Below, piece by piece: positions 35,690-47,520 of a DNA stretch of 64,000 nucleotides. The stretch covers positions 18,995,882 to 19,059,881 of the forward strand of contig CM049317.1 of assembly GCA_026874595.1 (NCBI GenBank), in the 5' to 3' direction. This stretch comes from Sipunculus nudus (taxonomy: Eukaryota; Annelida; Sipuncula; Golfingiida; Sipunculidae). Both the position numbers and the translations under genes were made by a program. A model generated the notes under the pieces. That model saw only the letters and a program-made list of their open reading frames with translations. It was not told where the DNA came from and did no database searches. How positions within the stretch are numbered: position 1 is the first letter of the stretch; every line of letters begins with the position of its first letter.

Positions 35690-36350
35690 GATGATAGTTT
35701 TGTTAAATGTACATGATAAGGACATGCTTCGTTTTTATCCCGTGATGGTTTTTTTGTAATTTAAATAAATGGGAAGGATAGTTGTTCGCCATTTACCCGT
35801 TAATATATAAATAATGATAGGTCAAGAATACTCACTATATCTTTTAACTATATTTATTTATCAAAGTCAAGACTGTATAATTATCTCGTGATGATATCTG
35901 TGTTGAGTGTACATGATAAAAACAAGGCTTCATTTTTATATCGTGATGACACCTTATTTGAAAGACAAGGCTTTATCATTATAACGTGATGATATCTATG
36001 TTAAGTGTACAGAACAAGGGCAAAACGTAAACATTAACCCGTGATGATATCTGTGTTTAGTATACAGGATAAGAAATTGCTTTATCATTATTCCTTGATG
36101 ACATATGAGGACAAGGTTTTATCATTTATCTGTAATGATATCTGTGTTGAGTGTACAGGATGAAGAAATGTTTTTATCATTATACCTTAATGTCATATAG
36201 GAACAACTTTTTATCATTATCCTGTGATGATTTCTGTGTTGAGTGTACAGGATAAGAAATGTCTTTATCATTATCCCTTGATGACATTTGATGCTTTATT
36301 AATGTACCTAATGGTATCTGTGTCGGTTGTTCAGGATCTTTGTAGGAATT
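35690..36350. repeat. TTATCATTATCC/GTGATGATATCTG array (block B)
   Basis: Same ~98-bp family as at 27540-28480 but with fewer units, so the array has contracted here or expanded in A and C. Confidence 0.82.
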
Positions 36351-37912
36351 GTTTATCATTAACTCGTTGGTTAATATGGCTATTGTTCAGTGGTTGTACC
36401 TGACCTCTATTTACAAGATATAATAAATATTTTCATTGAACCGCGATTACATATTTTTATTTGTAATCCCTGGATAAAATTCACCATAAGCATTCAAACA
36501 TTAGGAATCCATGAAAATGTTTGTAACGTATTTTCCGTTTGGGAAAATATGTGAATTGGAATTGATGCAAAATAGCTGGCGCTCTATATATCAACAAGGT
36601 TTGATTTATTCCAATTTTGATATAAAGGAAGATTTACTTCACCTGAAAAAAAACTATCAAATGTTGAACTATACAATAGGTTTTATACCTTTATATTCTA
36701 TAGATAGATATATAAATGTTTAGACTAATTATCACTAATGTCCGAGGTTATTAGGTTTTAAAAAAATTCATTCTAATTTTACTAGCATGTGTACGTTATT
36801 GTGGCATATACAAGTATATACAAGTATATATAACTTAAGTGGAACTATGTATGATTTATTTTCTTTGTTGCTGCCCATATGGATATTTATTCATTTTGCA
36901 TCCTTTTTATATTTTTTGGTATATTTGATTTTACCATCACATCTATTGTATTCTATATTTTAAGGAAATATGCACTTATTTACATCATTATTTCTTTGAT
37001 TTAACAAATAAATTTGGATTGATTGGCCCACAATACTCAATATTGGCCCAAACTAACAATATTCTAACATATTAACCCGTGTATTACATTGTCTTCTTTA
37101 ACAAAGACCCCACATAGAAACCATTTGTCCGCGTTTATTTATGAAGCGTTTCTGTATGGTTAAAATTGCCAATCGGTTGGCTTCAAAGTTATATTATCTA
37201 ACTGACAGTGACAAAGGAAACACTGGAATGATCCGAAATAAATAAACCTAAATGGCGATCATTATTTGGAAATAAATTGGGTATTATGTTTGGAGTAAAT
37301 GTGAATTATTGTGTATCGAGTTATGAAAAATGAAAAATTACAGATATTCGTGAGTGAATTTGGTTTATATTGTTTATAATCAAAGGAATACCCATTTAAT
37401 GAGTAAAAGGAATAAATTTCAAAGGAATATATAGTTTTTTGAGCTAGACAGACACGAATCGTGTCTCATTTTCATTATAATTTTAATATGAAAATAACCT
37501 AGCGTCCTTTGAAACCACCATTTCCAACATAAAAACGTCATCGTCATACTGGGTGACTTGTCCAGTAGTTGTCAGATGGACCGACCCAGAAACAAAATCA
37601 TGTAACAAAAAGAGTTACCAACATACAACACGTTTAAATGTAACGATTTTTTCTGGTTCTTTGCCTTTGAAGAAGAGGCAGGATATTTTGTTCTTCACCG
37701 GTAGAACGACGGAATACTCTTAGCTTATACCAGCTGTAACATGCCTGGGAATATTTTTTTACAGCCTTATGTAGAAATACCAAGAGCTGTCCAACTAAGA
37801 TTAACTATTTTGATTGTTTGAAGAATGTGTACTTTCATTTTAATTCGTATTTCAAAGCCTTCTACTAATGACTTTAAACGGACAAGATATTCCGTCTTTT
37901 TGAAGAATGCAT
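36351..37912. other. Duplicated non-coding sequence of block B
   Basis: Matches 28490-30050 and 30975-31275 in A. No exon recognised. Confidence 0.5.
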
Positions 37913-37913
37913 T

Positions 37914-38794
37914 AAGGTGCTGTCCAGGACCAGTGACCAGTGAGGTGCTGTCCAGTGAGGTGCTGTCCAGTGAGGTGCGGTCCAGCAAGATGAGGCAGTG
38001 AGGTGCAGTCCAGTGAAGTTCTGCCCAGCAAGGTGCAGCCAGTGAGGTGTTGTCTAGCGAGGTACTGCCAGTGAGGTGCTGCTCAGCGAGCAGCTGCCCA
38101 GCAAGCAAATGCCTAGTGAGGTGTTGCCATTTAGGTGCTGCCCAGTTAGGTGCTGCTCAGTTAGGTGCTGCCAAGCAAGGTGCTGCCCAATGAGGCGCTG
38201 CCCAGCGAGGTGCTGTCCAGCGAGATGCTGCTCAGGAAGGTAATGTCGGTAAGGTGCTGTCCAGTGAGGTGCTGTCGAGCGAGATGCTGCAGTGAGGTGC
38301 TGTCCAGAGAGGTGCTGCCCAGCAAGGTGCTACCCAGCGAGGTGACCAGTGAGGCGCTGTCTAGCAGGTGCTGTCCCGTGAGATGCTGTCTAGCGAGTTT
38401 TTTTCCAGTGAGGCGCCGCTGGGGAGGTCCTGCGCGCGGGGTGCTGCGAGTAAGATGCTGCCCTGTTTAATGCTGTCCAGCGAGGTGCTGTCCAGCGAAT
38501 TGTGTCCTGCGAGGTTGTGTCAGGGAGGCGCTGTCCAACGAGGTGGTGTCAATAAGGTGCTGCCAGAGAGGTGCTATCTAGTAAGGTGCTGCAAGTGCGG
38601 TGATTTCAAGTGAGGAGCTGTCCAGCGAGGTGCTGCTGTGAGGTGCAGCCAGATGGTGTCCAGAGAAGTGCTGTCCAGCGAGTTGTGTCCTGCGAGGTTG
38701 TGTCAGGGAGGCGCTGTCCAACGAGGTGGTGTCAATAAGGTGCTGACAGAGAGTTGCTATCTAGCAAGGTGCTGCAAGTGCGGTGCTTTCAAGG
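37914..38794. repeat. 15-bp minisatellite GAGGTGCTGTCCAGC at the B/C boundary
   Basis: Dozens of imperfect units of GAGGTGCTGTCCAGC with 12-18 bp length variants (GAGGTGCTGCCAGT, GAGGTGTTGTCTAGC). Because the unit is 15 bp, all frames stay open for long stretches and read as QHLAG, STSLD or EVLSS-like pentapeptides; these are not genes. The array fills exactly the gap between the end of block B and the start of block C. It is much more GC-rich than its surroundings. Confidence 0.93.
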
Positions 38795-39469
38795 GATAAT
38801 TTTATATCAGTTTGACAAGTAAAGATACATCATTTCAAGCAGCATCTAAACTATACGGCTGAGGCGAAGGGAAATGGTTCCCAAAAACAACTAACGGCCT
38901 TCACCAAAAGAAAGATAAATCAGAATTAAAAATACTTTAATATAGACCATTAGTTGTATGGATTGTAAATTGAATTAAAATAATTTCATATGTATGAATA
39001 AAAAAGAGGCAAAAGGAAATGAACAGCGTTATATATGATAAAGCACATATAATATTTTGAATGCATAATCCGATTAAAGAAACTATCATTAGATGTAAAT
39101 TTTCGAATGTGCTGCTTGTTTTTAGGATATAGTATATTTCGACCCGACCTCCGTTGACCCGGCAACCTTTCAGAAGAAAAGTGCACCTTTGTCTCCTGTT
39201 ACCACGCTCTCAGTGACTTGTCAAGTCATTGCACATGGATTGTATTAGTGCTACACTCGAATGCAAAAAAAAGGGAATTTTGACACTAAACAAACGTTCT
39301 GTCCTGCTTACAGTTCATGGATACTTGGCCCAACTGCATGTGTCAGGTAAAATTACCTAGGAGAAAGGGAAATAAATAAAAAAGAAGAAGAAAAACCTGC
39401 TGCAGTCCAGCCGTACATATGTCTCTGTAGTCTTATAAATGTCGTCAACTTACACACATCACTGATTCT

Positions 39470-39665
39470 TACTCAGCGATCTCTGTGGATTTTGTAAATG
39501 TCTGGACGTCTGTTTGTGTTTCAATAATGACCGGAAACATGATTCAATGACGACTTTGATTCTGATTTTGAGATTTTAAATCTAGAAGAGGGTAGATTGT
39601 TGTCTCATGTTATGAAAACGAAAATGTTTTCGACTTTTTTGTTGAAGGAGTAAAGATTAAGTCAT
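39470..39665 (+). pseudogene. Relic lectin 5' region / exon 1 (block C)
   Basis: Partner of 16786-16980, with the same ATGAAAACGAAAATG but one fewer T afterwards, so the short frames differ (14 codons here). That the reading frame is not conserved supports a dead relic. Confidence 0.42.
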
Positions 39666-39919
39666 AATCATATAAAAGTTTGCTGTGATGTATTTTCTGA
39701 AAGACGCAATATCATTATGGACGAAATGACCCAAATTTAAAATCTATCGTAAGGTTGAAACATGTCTTAATCCAATGAGGAGCGGTAATAGGATATATTT
39801 ACATGCTCGACATATGAAGAAGCGTAAACCACCGAGATTGAGACTTTGGTAGTTGTGTGAGAGAGTGAATAAAAAATTTAGTATTTTAAAATTGTTTTTA
39901 CAAACGCCTACGGTAATAA

Positions 39920-40210
39920 AATATTAATTTCTTTTTATGATCGGTCTCAGTATCTAAACGTTGACTGTTCAATTTAAGTGGCATATTGGCGTTGGAGGAG
40001 AATGCGCTTTCTGAATGCTTTCTTGATATATCAGTAATCACTGGACGGAATAAAGGCTTTATCGTTATCCCATGATTATATCTTTGTTGAATGTACAAAA
40101 TACCTACATATCTGTATGATCATCCCATGATATCATCTGTGGTGTTTTCGCAGGACAAGACGGGGATTAATTATAGTCCCGTGATTATATAAATATTGGA
40201 TGGTTCAGAT
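39920..40210. repeat. TTATCCC/ATGATTATATCT repeat relics (block C)
   Basis: Partner of 17330-17650. Confidence 0.5.
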
Positions 40211-40449
40211 ATTAAAGGACTTTAATAATCACTAGCCTATATCCTGAAATTATAGTAGGACTATTATTATTTCTTTGTTGAGCCTACAAGCAATGGGCAG
40301 GACTAAGTAAAAAATTAGACGTATTGAAAACATTAGAAGGAGCGGAAAATTTAACGTACTGTTTGTTTCTGATTATATCGATAACTCGGAACCTTCTTCA
40401 CTATATTCTAACTTTATTTGTTTTTACATGAATTGTACAACTATTTATA

Positions 40450-40650
40450 ATGACTGTCACGAGGCACTCTCCATGATTCGGACGTTGGCGCTTGATAGTC
40501 GGTAAGTGTGCGGGGAAACCAGAGGACCCGGAGAAACCAGAGGACCCGGACGGGCCACTTGAACCCTTTCTCATTGCCACCCCGGCAATCGAACCTGGGT
40601 CGCCATCGTAGAGGGCCAAAATTGTTACCACTCAGCTGTCCAGTCCTGGC
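40450..40650 (-). mobile_element. tRNA-derived SINE-like element (block C)
   Basis: Minus-strand box B GACCCAGGTTCGATTGCCGG and the body GGTTTCTCCGGGTCCTCTGG; orthologous to 17885-18075. The body shows an extra local duplication of TCCGGGTCCTCTGGTTTC. Confidence 0.6.
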
Positions 40651-41936
40651 TACTTGTATGTCTATCAATATCTCAAGTATAAAAGAATTACATTCAAGCG
40701 ACGGTTTTCCTATCTCCATGAACAAGGTAAAAAATCTGCTCGAGCGTGAGACCCCGGAAACAGAAAGCTAATCTGGAGATAATTCAAATATATTGACAAA
40801 TCTATTACTAACCGCTCGAGCGAATATTTCTAAAGGAATGGTCTTAATGGTCCTGATGGACTGAATCTTATATTCATGATTTTTAATATATAGACATTGT
40901 ACTAAAAAATTAACTGGCACAAAAATCGTGAACAAGACTATTTTCTCTTAACAATAATTCATACAGAATGCGTATAGGTGGTATCTCTGTGTGATGTGAT
41001 TGGCAGGGTTGGGGTCAAATACGTTTTTGTTTTTGAATACAGCAATAGCATGTATTTGTATTTTATGTCATGAAAACATGAAAAGTTATTGTATTTGGAT
41101 TTGAATTAGATCTCCATGTTTGATGTATTTAAATCAAATACTGTACAAATATATTTACATACATATTAAAATCTGTCATCTATTCTTTTCATCTAGCCTT
41201 TTACTATATTTAACTTATGTGTGTACTACTTAATTCCTAATAACTTAAGTGACAGCTGTAAAGTGCTTGTGTTCCTTCAATGCAACAGTGATATTTTGTA
41301 GACCTTGTCGTGACAGTATCATGTGAGATAGAACTGAGTTACTCTGATACATGAAAACCTGTATGCATGCCGAGTACAAATGAAATATATCCGTAGTATT
41401 GGAAAAGAGAAAAAATTCTGTATAGCATTCATTTGCTATACAATCACTTTCATTTGTATTTGGTCGATACAACCTAGCTTATTTGGATTTGTATTTTGCA
41501 AACTGTATTTAAATTAACACAACCCTAGCGATCAGAAAAGGTCTGTATCACAGGCATATTATTTGAAGCAGCTTTTCACCTTATTGGTTGTGACAAAGGG
41601 AAAGAGTATTTGTTGATACAAGCGAGTAATGAAGAGAGAGAGAACAGTTTTGTCCTGGTAATACTTCATTTTAAATCGATGCTTGGGACAAAATTCATTG
41701 CCAGGTAACGTGACATAAAATAAATACTTAAGAACGAAGTACTACAAAATAGCCTTTGAAATATCGGCTTATCACTTTGTCCACATATACATTTCCATTA
41801 ACAGACACACTACACGGCCTTACACACATCGTTTATTGGCTTTCTCTGTGTGTATGTACATTACTGAACGGTCAGTGGATCTGCTTGTGTTTTCAATCAT
41901 TACCAGGAACTTGATTTCACTTTGATTTTTTTTCAG

Positions 41937-42931
41937 GCTGTTTACCTAGAAGCGTGGGCCTGGTGGTCTCGTGTTCCGGAAATATGAAGAAATTGTGGCA
42001 TATTTTGTTATTCATACTAGCGTTTTTTCCGTGTTTTGTCCAAGGAGCAAAGATGGTGGTACAAAATATAGGTCCGTTCTAATATATCCTCAGAAATAAA
42101 ATAAATGAACAGCAAAAGTATTGTTAACAAATTATACATGCTATATTGTAAAATAAAATTGTTAACTCTCCTTGTAAGCCAATAACATGCTACCTCGCAT
42201 TTGCAGTGAGAGAAACGCAGGCTCATGTTGTGGTCCTAGAGAAATATTTGATTAAGGGACACCTTCAGAGAGTATTTTGCCTATTTCGAAATGTATCAAA
42301 ACATGAATTTTTGAGATATTTATTCACAATTACATCACAAAAAGGAAGACCTTGAATTCTGTATGTGCGTATTACCGTAATTACAGTAATAATACGACTA
42401 TATTGGACAAAGTCATTTCGTTTCTTCAAATACATCACTCGAATGTTGTACAGGTCCACCTGTTCGTCGGTGGGGTAGCTGGTCGTCTTGGAGTACATGC
42501 AGTGGAGGGTGGAAAGAGAGGAGTCGCTATATGTCCAGCAGCCAGGAACTGAGTCACGTGTCCAGCGCCCAGGTACTGCGTCACGTGTACAGTGCCCAGG
42601 CACTGAGTCACGTGTCCAGCGCCAAGATACTGAGCTTAAAATATAAGCCGGGACATGAAGAAGGTCGTAAATGTGATGATTTGTATCTAGATTCAGAACT
42701 CAGGGTAAAGGGCTTTGTTGAGCGTGTCGAACAATGGTCAGAGGTCAGTAATGGGACCGGCAAGGATCATTATGCATTCACTGAACCGAGGGCAATAGTC
42801 GCATACCCTACAACTCGTTCACCTGTACCAAATGACCATTGTAGTGGTTCAGGCGAGGGTATGTCTATTTATAATTAAGAAACACCATCCATTCAAACAA
42901 TATCTTGCGGTTCGCTTTCAAGACCTTCTAA

Positions 42932-42985
<54 letters not shown>

Positions 42986-44402
42986 CACTGAAGAAAACAA
43001 CTATGTAAATTCGTGACAGTCTGTTTCACGGGATCCGACCCGATCATCAGGTGAATGTTGTTAGGCCCCCATCACACGAGAAGGAGACCTAACGGCGGCC
43101 ATGGCGACCTAGCAGATCGGCGTTGATCGCCATTAACACGGGAAAAACCGTCCATATGTGACGGCTATGCCGCTGTCAATAGGCTTGCACGACGTGTACA
43201 GTTGCAATTTTTGGCCGTTTTATGCCGTTCCTACCACGTTGCATGGCGCTGCTACACCGTCGTGTATGATCAAATTGCGTTCCCCTTACGTCCGCTTGAG
43301 GTCCCTACTACCCACTGAAGAGCTCAGTCCACGACAGGGCTGCGATCATGATGATCCGGCAGCAACCGGCCCCCGATCCGTCTGCGATCAAGACGACGGA
43401 ACTGCGCGCGTGGGTAGATGCTACTGCGCTGCTTCAGACTGGCAATCGGCGGTTGCCATGGTCCCCATTGTTGACTAGTTCACATAACATGACCGGTGTA
43501 AGAAAGTTTAGTGAAGCCACACGTCAGCATGGACAGAAATTACATGCTACAACTGGCCTGTCTGCAGGGCCAACAGATCATGCTGCTCCAAGAACAGCTG
43601 GCAGTGGCCAAAAGGAGTGAGCGGGAGCGAAAAAAGATAAACCGATGCTACCGTGGCGATCGACCTACGCTGTCAGGAAGCTGGTACTGCGCCGCTGAGA
43701 CACTGATGGCGGTCAAATTCCGATCTGACTGCATGCGCTTTTAATCCACGGCGACCCCTCGGCGGAAATTCTGTCCATGTTCAAAACTGGTCGCCACTCA
43801 TGGCGTTCATGGTGACCATATGACGACCCAAGGCGACACTATCTCGCTCTTTCGAAGCTCATGAAAACTTAAGGCACTCTGGCTGTGCTCGTTGGCGATC
43901 TGCCCCAATTGATCGCCTTCTCGTGTGACGGGGGTGTAAGAATGAAGCTAACGGCGTGGTTTGAAAAGCCGAGACTTTGCGAGATAACGAGATTATGCTT
44001 TGTGCTTATCGGGGAGAGCATGTAAATGACTGATACTAATCCTATTGTTCTCGGGGGCACAATAGAATTGGTCGGGGTACAGGTGCGATACTGGAACATA
44101 TCAGGGCAAAGAGGTTTGATGTTGTTTTAATGTTTTTATTTAAAACAAAGATATTTTACCAGGATACCATTAGCTTAGTCAGCTGAATTTTAATGGGGTC
44201 CTGGGTGCAGTGAACTTTTCAGACCACGCCGTAAGCTTCATTCTAACAACATCACCTTATGAACGGGTCGCATTCCGTGAAACAGACTGTCGTGAATTTA
44301 CAGTGTTGTTTTTCTTCAGTGTTATATCGCTCTGGTCTAGCCTGTAGGCTATATAGCACTTTACAAAGGAGGGTAAGTCTACCTTATATTCTATGATATA
44401 TA

Positions 44403-44453
<51 letters not shown>

Positions 44454-44547
44454 TTATTTATTTATTTATATAAATTTCATTCTATGACCCGCCAGTGTTC
44501 GTCTACTATACATATATATATATATATGTATATATATAAAATAAAAT

Positions 44548-44597
<50 letters not shown>

Positions 44598-46170
44598 AAT
44601 ATACTGTGTTAGCCAGCAACAACGAACAATATAGGGTCGAAGACATTCTATCTGTAAAAGAGAGGTGACCGAAATATGATGCGAGGCTTCTGATGTTGTA
44701 TTGGCTCCTTTTCGATTGGCCCCCTCGAAAATTGTATATCATCATGTCTAAACCAGCAAATTGGTAATATAATTTGCCTCCAGACTAAACGGGGCATCCT
44801 GTGTGTCACCTAACATATCTTTTTTTTCCACTTAGCTTCACCGTTTATGACAGCATCATAATTGTTTTATAACACCTGTAGAGAGCAGGTTACATGTGAT
44901 CACGACGATTGTTCTACCTATTAGAACTATATAGGTTTAATTCCCAGGCATATCTTGCCCTTATGGGTATGGCGGTGGGTTTCTCTGCGGGTGGCGCTCG
45001 AACGACGGAACCTTTGGCCCATCCTGCTACAGAGTAGGCCAGAAACCTTTGGCTCGGACTAATGCACAAACGAACTGTATATTCTCAGGAGGCAATTTTG
45101 TCAGCATTGAATCACTTGCGGAGCAGATGCACATCGAGAACCTGCTAAACAAATCCAGAAGTGGTAATCTTTTTTTTTCTCCTGAAACAAGAATTTATTA
45201 TTATTGTAATAATTAAGAATTAATATATGAATATATATATATATTTATATATATATAAATATACTTATATTGGGACACAGGTTACATTTTGTATAATTTT
45301 AATATTGCTGGGAAAAGACCAAAGCCGTAAGAAAGATATTTATAAAAAAAACGTGCTTGTTCAAGGCTATTTCAATGCCAAGTTAGGCTAGCCCGCAGCG
45401 TCCACCGTCCTTCGTTCGATGAGCATTATTTGAAACATCGTCAAGGATTTATCGTCTCGATATGTTTTACATAAACTGTTCAATTAACCAATATGTAAAA
45501 TTATCTTTTTCCTCTAATTGTAAGAAAAATCTTCAAATAATTTGTGAAACACAAGGATGGGATACAACGATGTTTCCATACATACAGTAGCCATTTTCTC
45601 CTAGTTTATCGGTGGTTTTACATGTTTCAGTCCCATATGTTACCAGCATGTTCAAGTGATGTAATGTATGCAGGTGTATTTTTTTTAGGTGACACCTATA
45701 ATATGGGATAACAACACCTATTATGTTTCAGTGTTATATCTTTATTTCATAATTATACATTACTATCCTGCACCATGATGACCAGAAGGAAATTCCAACC
45801 TACTGTGAATTTATATTTGAAGTAGCTTTGGAATCTGCGTAAATCATTGGTCGTATTTTAACACAGCATATTGTTAAAATGATCAGTACATGTGTAGCGT
45901 TTACTATTTTTGTTTTACATTTTAGAGGGCGAAGGGTATTGGACATCTGGATCAGATGCAGACCTAGAGGGACATTGGGTTTGGACAGCCACTGGAGAAA
46001 AAATCGATTTTATGTACTGGGACACCGATGAACCAAATAACAACACTAATTACGGTCCTACTGGGGAAGACATTCTTACTATTAGAGGACCTACAAAAAG
46101 ATGGAATGATGTACATTTCGCAGGTCACTTCCCTTACATATGTGAAGCATTTGCTGTTGAGCTTAAGTAA
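41937..46170 (+). CDS. Lectin C: intact secreted TSR-like + C-type lectin, 317 aa
   Basis: Coding exons are 41984-42071 (first exon from the acceptor at 41937), 42454-42858, 44948-45163 and 45926-46170. All introns are phase 1. The signal peptide starts MKKLWHILLFILAFF. Exon 2 reads RRWGSWSSWSTCSGGWKERS, three 9-residue units, then a charged linker with an NGT sequon and PNDHCSGSGEG. The CTLD starts near residue 165: CPYGYGGGFLCGWRSNDGTF, NCIFSGGNFVSIES, EPN 272-274, RWNDVHF (WND 296-298), PYICEAF, with final Cys309. The loop after EPN (NNNTNYGPTGED) differs from A and B and gains an NNT glycosylation sequon. The inner CTLD cysteine pair is missing as in A and B. Intron 2 carries the nested transposon pair. 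Predicted calcium-dependent mannose-type lectin, secreted; biological role inferred only. Confidence 0.88.
42549..42629 (+). repeat. 27-bp coding minisatellite in lectin C exon 2 (3 units)
   Basis: Units start at 42549, 42576 and 42603 and encode LSHVSSAQV, LRHVYSAQA and LSHVSSAKI. Exon length exceeds that of B by exactly 27. Confidence 0.9.
42937..42986. repeat. (TA)n left of the outer element (C)
   Basis: TA tract directly abutting the outer element at 42987. Confidence 0.93.
42987..44332. mobile_element. Outer inverted-repeat element in lectin C intron 2
   Basis: Orthologous to 20761-22036, with ACACTGAAG ... CTTCAGTGT ends. In the right arm the hammerhead-like core is broken (CTTATGA for CTGATGA), so this copy would be inactive there. 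The unique part carries a short extra segment near 44055-44110 relative to A. Confidence 0.7.
43064..43936. mobile_element. Inner Harbinger-like element nested in the outer one (C)
   Basis: Ends GGCCCCCATCACACGAGAAGG and CCTTCTCGTGTGACGGGGGTG; TTA left and TAA right. It contains NYMLQLACLQGQQIMLLQEQ followed by an RSERERKK stretch, as in the A copy. Deletion derivative without a catalytic domain. Confidence 0.6.
44395..44600. repeat. Compound (TA)n/(TC)n in lectin C intron 2
   Basis: TA tracts with a TTTATTTATTTA segment, and (TC)n at about 44549-44580. Confidence 0.92.
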
Positions 46171-46387
46171 TCGTGGAATATTTTCTTAACATTTATAATC
46201 AAACAAAAAGAAAATCAATTGTGTGATGCAATTTTTCTGACTTGGTCGGTAGGCACTATTAATGAACAACATATGTGTTATAAAAGAGTAAAAGTTCTGT
46301 TTTTCTTTGTGAACTCATTACATATACGTGCCTCCGCTGAATTTGGAATCTATTGGTATGTATACATGTACATTTGCATTAACGTTA

Positions 46388-46388
<1 letters not shown>

Positions 46389-46443
<55 letters not shown>
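46389..46443. repeat. (TA)n downstream of lectin C
   Basis: TA tract of about 55 bp. Confidence 0.95.
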
Positions 46444-46446
<3 letters not shown>

Positions 46447-46549
46447 ATAGAGAAATATAATTGAACATATTTGAAAGGTATCATTTTTGCACATAATTTG
46501 GGCATGCTGTATTTGCCATATGAAAACAACCTTTACATGACAAAATGAA

Positions 46550-47520
46550 AGTTATAAGATTATCATTATACCATGATGATATTTTTGTTAAATGTACATG
46601 ACAAGGACAAGCTTTTTCACTTTCCCATGATGATTTTTTTTTGTAATTAAAATATAAGGAAAGGATAGTTATTCGCCATTTACCCGTAATGAAATAAATC
46701 ATGATGGGTCAAGAGTACTAAGTACAAGGACAATAATTAATCATTATATTGTGATGATATCTGTTGAGTATACAGGGTAAGGACACGGACTTGTCATTAC
46801 TCTTATGATGATATATGTGTTGAGTTTACAGGATAAGGACAAAGTTTTATCATTATCCTGTGATGATATCTGTATTGAGTATATAGCATAAGGAAAAGTC
46901 TTTATCATTATTCCTTGATGATATATGAGGACAAGTTTTTGTAATTATCCTCTGATGATATCTCTGTTGAGTCTACAGGAAAAGGAAAGGCTTTATCATT
47001 ACCCTTGATGATATATGAGGACACGTTTTTGTCATTATCCTAAGATGATATCTGTGTTTAGTGCACAGGATAAGGAAATGTCTTTATCATTATCCCTTGA
47101 TGAAATATGAGGAAAAGGTTTTATCATTATCCTGTGATGATATATGTGTTGAGTATACAGGATAAGGAAATATATTTATCATTAACACTTGATGAAATAT
47201 GAGGACAAGGTTTTATCATTATCCTGTGATGATATTTGTGTTGAGTGTACAGGATAAGGAAATGTCTTTATCATTATCCCTTGATGACATATGAGAAGAA
47301 GGTTTTATCATTATTCTGTGATGATATCTGTGTTTAGTGTACAGGATAAGAAATGTCTTTATCATTATCCCTTGATGACATATGAGGACAAGGTTTTATT
47401 ATTATCCTGTGATGATATCTGGGTTGAGTGTATAGGATAAGAACCACCCTTCACCCTTTTTCCGTGCTGACATTTATGCGATAAGGACAAAGCTTTATCA
47501 ATGTACCTTATGGTATCTGT
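46550..47520. repeat. TTATCATTATCC/GTGATGATATCTG array (block C)
   Basis: About nine ~97-bp units of the lectin-linked repeat family, regular between about 46850 and 47420. Confidence 0.85.

Larger units (their letters stand above)
31455..37912 (+). repeat. Segmental duplication block B
   Basis: Begins at TTTGTGTACAGCATTCGTGT (partner 18780 in A), so it lacks the first ~2.7 kb of the unit (relic exon 1, SINE). It carries intact lectin B, the 35.7-36.3 kb repeat array and downstream sequence, with deletions relative to A and C (for example the equivalent of 29420-29565). It ends where a 15-bp minisatellite starts. Confidence 0.85.

Noticed and set aside
37767-38613. Long overlapping frames on both strands (STSLD, QHLAG, EVLSS repeats)
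   Set aside because: Direct result of a 15-bp repeat unit without stops; no start context, splice sites or non-repeat sequence.
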